From Lysobacteraceae bacterium (lineage in GTDB: Bacteria > Pseudomonadota > Gammaproteobacteria > Xanthomonadales > Xanthomonadaceae): DNA of 5,084 bases. The stretch lies in assembly GCA_028293685.1 (NCBI GenBank), contig JAQGOI010000130.1, positions 1-5,084 on the forward strand. Direction: 5' to 3'. Below, in pieces: positions 1-5,084 of this stretch. Every line of letters starts with the position of its first letter. Position 1 is the stretch's first letter. A program made the translations under genes and the position numbers. The notes beneath the pieces were generated by a model that was not told the DNA's origin, did no database searches, and saw only the letters and a program-made list of their open reading frames with translations.

Positions 1-36
1 TTACGCCGGATGATGCACGGCGTGAAGTAACCTTGT

Positions 37-59
37 AAAAGCGGCGCCCTTGGGCGCCG
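37..59 (-). terminator. strong intrinsic terminator after the peptidase remnant
   Basis: On the minus strand, CGGCGCC (59-53), the tetraloop CAAG (52-49) and GGCGCCG (48-42) form a perfect seven-pair GC stem followed by CTTTT (41-37). This is a textbook Rho-independent terminator, 23 bases after the stop of the remnant. On the plus strand the same stem is followed by TCTTCATTT, so weak action in the other direction is possible. Confidence 0.8.
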
Positions 60-82
60 TCTTCATTTCGGCAACATGGCGA

Positions 83-368
83 TCAATGTGTCGCCGCCCC
101 CCCCGCGCCAGCGGTTGCTCCTGAGCCGATGTTCTTGTCGAAGAACGCGAGCAGTCGACTGTAGAACTGCCTCTTGTGTTCCTCGACGAAGAAGCCATGC
201 CCTTCGGTCCGGATGAACAATGTCTCCACCGGAACACCGGCGGCCCGAACGGCTTTTTGCAGGCGCTCTGTAGATTCAGTCATCTTTGCGGACGGCGCAG
301 CGTCAAACTAGCGGCGTTGACCGACATGCTACGGCTGCCAACAATCCAGCCAGTATCAGCACTGGCAT
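83..368 (-). pseudogene. remnant of a second secreted S9-family peptidase (internal deletion and frameshift)
   Basis: Two pieces of one former gene appear to be joined here. The 5' piece starts at ATG 368 behind a good ribosome binding site. It encodes a hydrophobic leader (MPVLILAGLLAAVAC, then RSTP) resembling a signal peptide, possibly a lipoprotein one with Cys15, and stops at TGA 305-303. The 3' piece is open in another frame from about 307 to the TGA at 83-85. It encodes FDAAPSAKMTESTERL, then KAVRAAGVPVETL, then EGHGFFVEEHKR and LLAFFDKNIG. That is the end of an S9 catalytic domain, from just after the expected catalytic Asp through the catalytic His. A TAG at 308-310 blocks this frame upstream. 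Most of an expected 600-plus codons, including any propeller and the nucleophilic Ser, are absent. The tail resembles the neighbouring intact peptidase (MLAFFDKYIG). That the two pieces come from one gene is inference. The 3' piece could in principle be translated from ATG 283 (66 residues), but it could not be an active peptidase. Confidence 0.75.
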
Positions 369-372
369 TGCT

Positions 373-379
373 CTCCCTC
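373..379 (-). promoter_or_regulatory. ribosome binding site of the peptidase remnant
   Basis: On the minus strand, the purine-rich GAGGGAG (379-373) stands before ATG at 368. Its GAGG part is seven bases from the start codon, which is near ideal. It shows that a real gene start has been kept although the gene behind it is broken. Confidence 0.6.
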
Positions 380-455
380 TTGGTGTTGGTTAGCAAGCCC
401 GCCAGCATCGTAGCCGGCGACTGAATCCGTGAAGCCCTCCAGGCCACCCGGAATA

Positions 456-474
456 AATCGGTTGCCAGCCGATT
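456..474 (-). terminator. weak terminator-like hairpin after the S9 peptidase
   Basis: On the minus strand, 11 bases after the peptidase stop, AATCGG (474-469) pairs with CCGATT (461-456) around a seven-base loop. TATTCC follows. The stem is only six base pairs and the T-run is interrupted, so this is at best a weak intrinsic terminator. Confidence 0.3.
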
Positions 475-484
475 GGTGGATCTC

Positions 485-2536
485 CTATTTTCCCGCGGTG
501 GCTGCCACGCCCGAGGGGGCGCCGATGTACTTGTCGAAAAACGCCAGCATCTTCGTGTACAGATTGAGGTTGGCGGTTTCGTCGTAGAACCCGTGCATCT
601 CGTCGGGCTCGAAAATGACCGCCTCGGCGGGATGTCCTGCGGCCTTCAGCGCGTCGCGCATTTCCACCGTATGTTCCTTCGGTGCACGCTGGTCGCGTAC
701 GCCCGCTGCCAGAAAAACCGGCACCTTGATGTGGCTGGCGAGGAACACCGGCGATCGCGATCGCAGGTCCGCGTCGTCTTTTCCAAGCGTGTGCGCCAGG
801 TAGCGCTGGCCAGAGCCCGTCTCCGAGATGTCTCCCTTCTTGAACATCATCGGCAGGTCGTACACGCCGACATAGCCAACCGCACAACGATAAAGATCCG
901 GTTCGCTCGCCGCACCCATCAACGCTGCGTAGCCGCCGTAACTGCCCCCGTAGATGCAGATACGATTGGGATCGGCATAGCCCTGGTCGACGGCCCAATG
1001 CGTGGCATCGGTCAGGTCGTTCTGCATTTTGCGACCCCACTGGCCGTGCCCCATGTTCTCGAACGAGCGACCAAAACCATTCGAACCGCGGTAGTTCAAC
1101 TGCACCACCAGATAGCCGCGACTTGCCAGCATCTGCGCTTCGCCGTTGAATCCCCAGTCATCGCGTACACCGATGGGGCCCCCATGTGGATTGAGGATCA
1201 TCGGCAGCTTGGTCGGATCGCGCCCATGGGGGATCGTCATGTAGCCGTACACCTCGATGCCATCACGGGTCTTGAACGAGAACGGCCGGACGGTCGCCAT
1301 CGTGGTTGGATCGAGCCAACTACGATTGCGAATGAGGAAGCGAACCGATCCGGTGCTGCGCTCGTACAGGTACAGCTCTCCAGGATCCGTATCATTGCTG
1401 GCCGACACGAGAATCTGCTGTCCATCGCGGGTCGCGCTGTAGAAATCAACGAATTTTTCTGGAAAGGCCTTGGACAATGCGACGTAAACCGCCACGTCAG
1501 GTGACCCTGGTTCGACGATTTGAACGTGCGGTGCGCCCGCCATGGTGACCACGCCCAATATCGTCTTGCCGTCGGATCCCATGATGTAACTGAAAGGGTC
1601 AACAACCGGATCGTGGTAGAGGGGTTTGAAGCTATTCGTACCGCGATCCAGCAGTCCGAATGTCACTGGTCCCTTTTCATCGCCAGAAAGGGCGTAGATC
1701 CGTCCGTCGTGGGCGGTACCGAGCACCCCTAGATGGCGACCGTCGGTTGTCGATCGATTGACGAGCGTCCACTTGCCGGTGGCGTCCCACCGATATAGCT
1801 CCGAGTGCTCCAGGAAGGCGCCATCTGCGCCCTTGTCGCTGAAACACGTCGCATAGAGCGGCTGATGGTGCTCATCAGGAACCAAAGAACATTCGCCGCC
1901 ATGCGGCGCCCGCGCGACCATGCGTCGTTTGCCGGTGAATGTGTCGACTTCCACCATTTCCGAGCTGACATCGTTCGATGCATCGGAAAGCAGCATCAGG
2001 ACTTTTGCGTTGTCGTCCGGCAAGGCATCGAGGAGGCTGAATGATTGCGAGTAATGAACGAGTTTCCGAGCGGTGAACGTGTCCTTTGCCTCGTAGTCGA
2101 TGAGGTTTCGGAACATGCTGCCATCGGCGTTGACGGCAAACCATTCGCCGGTCTTGAACGGCTGTGCGTAACTTCCGAGGTTCATGACGGCGCTGAAGAT
2201 CAGGCGATTCGGCCCGGCCCAGTCAAACGTGCCAACACTCCTGTCGCCCATCAATCGGGTATGGCTGATGACCGACATGTCTTTCAGACGCAATACGGCC
2301 AGCACAGTCTGCTTGCCCGCCAGAGCGGTGATTGCAAGGAATTCACCGTCGGGAGAGATTTTCGCGTAGCTGTATTCGGGGTGGCGGACGAAGTCCTTCA
2401 GAGAAGCAGGCGGGCTGCCTGCTGGTTCGGCCGCGGCCGGAATGGCCGGTTGGGCGTTCACCTGGCAACACCACATCACCGCCAGCGCGGCAATCAACAG
2501 TCCTGATTTCAATCCCCTACCCCCCTTGAAGTTCAT
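485..2536 (-). CDS. secreted S9-family (prolyl oligopeptidase-like) serine peptidase
   Basis: This 683-residue exported serine peptidase belongs to the S9 family (dipeptidyl/acylaminoacyl-peptidase type); the substrate is unknown. A basic N-terminus, a hydrophobic stretch (about 11-24) and V-N-A at 26-28 look like a signal peptidase I site, so a periplasmic location is inferred. Residues about 47-410 form a propeller-type region, with SPDGEFLA (61-68) and similar SxDG turns. From about 420, the alpha/beta-hydrolase domain has HGGP (451-454, oxyanion region), NYRGSNGFG (481-489), GGSYGGYA (530-537) with nucleophile Ser532, Asp615 in AGVRDQRAP, and His648 in DEMHGF. The triad is thus complete, although EGHGF is more usual around the histidine. 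The start ATG at 2536 has only a weak AGAG upstream. TTG at 2512, eight bases after AAGGGGG, is an alternative that keeps the signal peptide. The gene begins 28 bases after rmlD. GC content in parts of the propeller region is near 50 percent, lower than in the rml genes. Confidence 0.93.
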   Translation of the reverse strand: MNFKGGRGLKSGLLIAALAVMWCCQVNAQPAIPAAAEPAGSPPASLKDFVRHPEYSYAKISPDGEFLAITALAGKQTVLAVLRLKDMSVISHTRLMGDRSVGTFDWAGPNRLIFSAVMNLGSYAQPFKTGEWFAVNADGSMFRNLIDYEAKDTFTARKLVHYSQSFSLLDALPDDNAKVLMLLSDASNDVSSEMVEVDTFTGKRRMVARAPHGGECSLVPDEHHQPLYATCFSDKGADGAFLEHSELYRWDATGKWTLVNRSTTDGRHLGVLGTAHDGRIYALSGDEKGPVTFGLLDRGTNSFKPLYHDPVVDPFSYIMGSDGKTILGVVTMAGAPHVQIVEPGSPDVAVYVALSKAFPEKFVDFYSATRDGQQILVSASNDTDPGELYLYERSTGSVRFLIRNRSWLDPTTMATVRPFSFKTRDGIEVYGYMTIPHGRDPTKLPMILNPHGGPIGVRDDWGFNGEAQMLASRGYLVVQLNYRGSNGFGRSFENMGHGQWGRKMQNDLTDATHWAVDQGYADPNRICIYGGSYGGYAALMGAASEPDLYRCAVGYVGVYDLPMMFKKGDISETGSGQRYLAHTLGKDDADLRSRSPVFLASHIKVPVFLAAGVRDQRAPKEHTVEMRDALKAAGHPAEAVIFEPDEMHGFYDETANLNLYTKMLAFFDKYIGAPSGVAATAGK

Positions 2537-2564
2537 GCGGCTCTGCCAATGAACATGGCCGCTC

Positions 2565-3473
2565 TCAGCGGACGCCTGCGGACGCAAGCTGGTCCAGTAC
2601 CTTCCCCAGAGCATCGTCCCACGGCGGCAGTGTTAGACCAAATCCGTGCCTCAGGCGACTGTTGTCCAGCGTCGAGCGGTGTGGGCGCGTGGCGCTCGCG
2701 GGGTAATCGACCGACAGGATGGGCGTGATAAGCGGCTTGCTTGTCAGCAGGCCTCGTGCGTGCGCGCCATCGACGATTGCGCTCGCGAACCCATGCCAGC
2801 TCGTCTCGCCCGAGGTGGTCAGGTTCCACAAGCCGGACTCGACTGGATGGGTGGCAAGCACCCGCGTGGTGACCTCGGCAATGAGGCTGGCCGGCGTCGG
2901 CGATCCGAACTGGTCGACTACGACGCGCAGCTCGTCCCGCTCGGCCGCCAGTCGCAACATCGTCCGCAGGAAGTTGGCCCCGTGCGCGGCGTAAACCCAG
3001 GCCGTCCGGAAAATCAGATACCGGGCGCCACTGGCTCGAACAGCGTTTTCGCCGGCGAGCTTGCTCGCGCCGTAGACGCCAAGCGGGGCGACGGGATCGT
3101 TTTCACGATACGGCCGGTTGGCGCGCCCGTCGAAAACGTAGTCGGTCGAATAATGTACGAACGTCGCACCCGACCGTTCGCAGGCCCGCGCCATCGCCTG
3201 CGGCGCGTCGGCGTTGACTCGATATGCCGCGGCAGCATCGTCTTCCGCGCGATCAACGGCCGTATAGGCAGCGGCATTGACGACGATGTCCGGGCGCATC
3301 GCCAGAATCAGTTCCTCAAGTGATTCGGGAGCGTCCAGATCCGCGCTTTTGCAGGGATGGCCGTCGTTGAGGAGACCGCTGCGCGTCGTCACGGTAACGT
3401 CGCCAGCCGTCGCCAGGTTTCGACGCAGCTCGGTTCCCAGCTGGCCGTTGCCGCCGAACAGGAGGATTCTCAT
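2565..3473 (-). CDS. rmlD: dTDP-4-dehydrorhamnose reductase RmlD
   Basis: This 302-residue short-chain dehydrogenase/reductase uses NAD(P)H for the last step, reducing dTDP-4-keto-L-rhamnose to dTDP-L-rhamnose. The N-terminal cofactor motif GGNGQLG (7-13) has Gly7, Gly10 and Gly13. NAAAYTAVD (66-74), YSTDYVFDG (108-116) and YGASKLAGE (134-142) follow. Thr110, Tyr134 and Lys138 line up with the known Thr-Tyr-Lys catalytic residues of the family. DQFGSPTPA (187-195) and the C-terminal RPHRSTLDNSRL and LPPWDDAL segments belong to the substrate-binding part. The start ATG at 3473 shares an ATGA junction (3470-3473) with the rmlC stop, and the conserved fold begins at residue 2; longer in-frame starts would run through rmlC. 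The last codons contain an 8-base direct repeat (2568-2575 and 2578-2585), probably incidental. The protein appears complete. Confidence 0.96.
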   Translation of the reverse strand: MRILLFGGNGQLGTELRRNLATAGDVTVTTRSGLLNDGHPCKSADLDAPESLEELILAMRPDIVVNAAAYTAVDRAEDDAAAAYRVNADAPQAMARACERSGATFVHYSTDYVFDGRANRPYRENDPVAPLGVYGASKLAGENAVRASGARYLIFRTAWVYAAHGANFLRTMLRLAAERDELRVVVDQFGSPTPASLIAEVTTRVLATHPVESGLWNLTTSGETSWHGFASAIVDGAHARGLLTSKPLITPILSVDYPASATRPHRSTLDNSRLRHGFGLTLPPWDDALGKVLDQLASAGVR

Positions 3474-4027
3474 GTCGCCAGCGTCGGCAGGCGTTCCATT
3501 GGGATATCGACGAGGAAGGGGGCCTTTGCGTCCTTGTTGGACAGCAACGGCGCGCTGATCGGCCAGTCGATGGCCAGGTCGGCGTCGTTCCAGCGGATCC
3601 CCGCATCGGCGGCGCCGTCGTAAGTGGCCGTGCATAGATAGGTGAACAACGCGCGTTCGCTCAGCACGACGAAGCCGTGCGCGAATCCCTCCGGAATCCA
3701 GAAGTGCCGCTTGTTGTCGGCGCTCAATACCGCTGCCGTCCACCGCTGGAAGGTCGGTGAGTCCGGACGGATATCGACAGCGACGTCCCAGACCTCTCCC
3801 TGCAGGACACTCACGAGTTTCCCCTGCGGCCGCGGCCATTGGTAATGAAGCCCCCGCAACACGTTGCGGCTGGATGAGGACACGTTGCCCTGTGCGAAAT
3901 CGCGAGACAGGCCATGGGCCGCCAGCGTGTCGCGATTGAAGGACTCGTAGAAAAAACCGCGTTCGTCGCTGAGAACCTTGGGGTCCAGCAACAGGCAGCC
4001 AGGCAGGTCGGTTTCGATGATTTTCAT
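3470..4027 (-). CDS. rmlC: dTDP-4-dehydrorhamnose 3,5-epimerase RmlC
   Basis: This 185-residue cupin-fold epimerase converts dTDP-4-keto-6-deoxyglucose to dTDP-4-keto-L-rhamnose, the third pathway step; family members act as dimers. Family marks are LPGCLLLDPKV near residues 8-18, DERGFFYESFN (21-31), and NVLRGLHYQ (55-63) with the catalytic-type His61. QGKLVSVLQGEVWDVAVDIR (68-87) gives the core cupin strands, and IPEGFAHGFV (111-120) and GIRWND (143-148) complete the fold. Tyr130 and Tyr136 are candidates for the conserved catalytic tyrosine; I do not assign it. The start ATG at 4027 is chosen because MKIIETDLPG matches the usual RmlC N-terminus. An in-frame TTG at 4045 would add six residues but looks less likely. 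No clear Shine-Dalgarno sequence precedes the ATG, and it lies 10 bases after rmlA, so coupling to rmlA translation is likely. Its TGA overlaps the rmlD ATG. Confidence 0.96.
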   Translation of the reverse strand: MKIIETDLPGCLLLDPKVLSDERGFFYESFNRDTLAAHGLSRDFAQGNVSSSSRNVLRGLHYQWPRPQGKLVSVLQGEVWDVAVDIRPDSPTFQRWTAAVLSADNKRHFWIPEGFAHGFVVLSERALFTYLCTATYDGAADAGIRWNDADLAIDWPISAPLLSNKDAKAPFLVDIPMERLPTLAT

Positions 4028-4037
4028 GGGCGCCGAT

Positions 4038-5084
<1,047 letters not shown>

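Larger units (their letters stand above)
369..484 (-). other. spacer between the intact peptidase and the peptidase remnant
   Basis: This 116-base spacer holds no gene I can support. Besides the hairpin at 456-474, the minus strand can form a seven-pair stem between 413-419 (CGCCGGC) and 400-406 (GCTGGCG), with one G-U pair and a six-base loop. No T-run follows it. The left end carries the ribosome binding site of the remnant gene. I see no clear promoter boxes. Confidence 0.4.

Noticed and set aside
1..237. A 78-codon minus-strand open frame reaching the left edge
   Set aside because: It runs out of phase through the EGHGF-bearing remnant and through the terminator, and has no recognisable content.
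359..484. Stop-codon read-through extension of the peptidase (42 open codons in frame after its TAG)
   Set aside because: An open run of this length is not surprising in high-GC DNA. The extension resembles no S9 tail, and the protein already ends at the usual place after the LAFFDKYIG helix.
390..1040. A 216-codon minus-strand open frame in another phase
   Set aside because: It overlaps the motif-bearing frame of the peptidase and is low-complexity, Arg/Gly-rich shadow sequence.
473..1504. A 343-codon open frame on the plus strand
   Set aside because: It lies entirely opposite the conserved catalytic half of the S9 peptidase, and its translation shows no recognisable family. Such long antisense frames are usual in high-GC genes.
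2559..2571. Five-pair hairpin (CCGCT/AGCGG) over the rmlD stop codon as a terminator
   Set aside because: The stem is short, the loop has three bases and no T-run follows on the minus strand.
2568..2585. Direct repeat GCGGACGC twice, two bases apart
   Set aside because: It lies inside the last rmlD codons, is only eight bases long and is easily explained by chance in GC-rich coding sequence.
2646..3323. A 225-codon plus-strand open frame
   Set aside because: It is opposite the well-supported rmlD and shows no family motif.

Overview
The window comes from a high-GC Gram-negative bacterium. Gene order, protein motifs and the secreted S9 peptidases fit a gammaproteobacterium of the Xanthomonadales type (Xanthomonas, Lysobacter, Dyella or Rhodanobacter-like). 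This placement is an inference from general familiarity, not from a database search. All recognisable genes lie on the minus strand, so transcription runs from right to left.

Right part (about 5084 to 2565): the dTDP-L-rhamnose operon in the order rmlB (only its last 48 codons), rmlA, rmlC, rmlD. The genes are tightly packed. There is a GTGA overlap between rmlB and rmlA, a 10-base gap between rmlA and rmlC, and an ATGA overlap between rmlC and rmlD. RmlA activates glucose-1-phosphate with dTTP. RmlB, RmlC and RmlD then dehydrate, epimerise and reduce the sugar to dTDP-L-rhamnose, the donor for rhamnose in O-antigen or exopolysaccharide. The promoter must lie beyond the right edge.

Middle (2536 to 485): an intact 683-residue S9-family (prolyl oligopeptidase-like) serine peptidase with a signal peptide, an N-terminal propeller-type region and a C-terminal alpha/beta-hydrolase domain with a complete Ser-Asp-His triad. 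It starts only 28 bases after rmlD, with no convincing terminator between them, so it may be read from the rml transcript.

Left part (484 to 1): a 116-base spacer with a weak terminator-like hairpin is followed by the wreck of a second S9 peptidase. A good ribosome binding site, start codon and signal sequence run out of frame into the last roughly 75 codons of an S9 catalytic domain, so almost the whole body of the gene is missing. A strong intrinsic terminator follows it. The left part therefore looks like a former tandem pair of secreted peptidases in which one copy has collapsed.

I see no RNA genes, CRISPR arrays, insertion sequences or phage genes. I also see no convincing undescribed system. 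The items most worth a second look are the collapsed peptidase copy, the junction between the peptidase and the rml operon, and the small start/stop relay between rmlA and rmlC.
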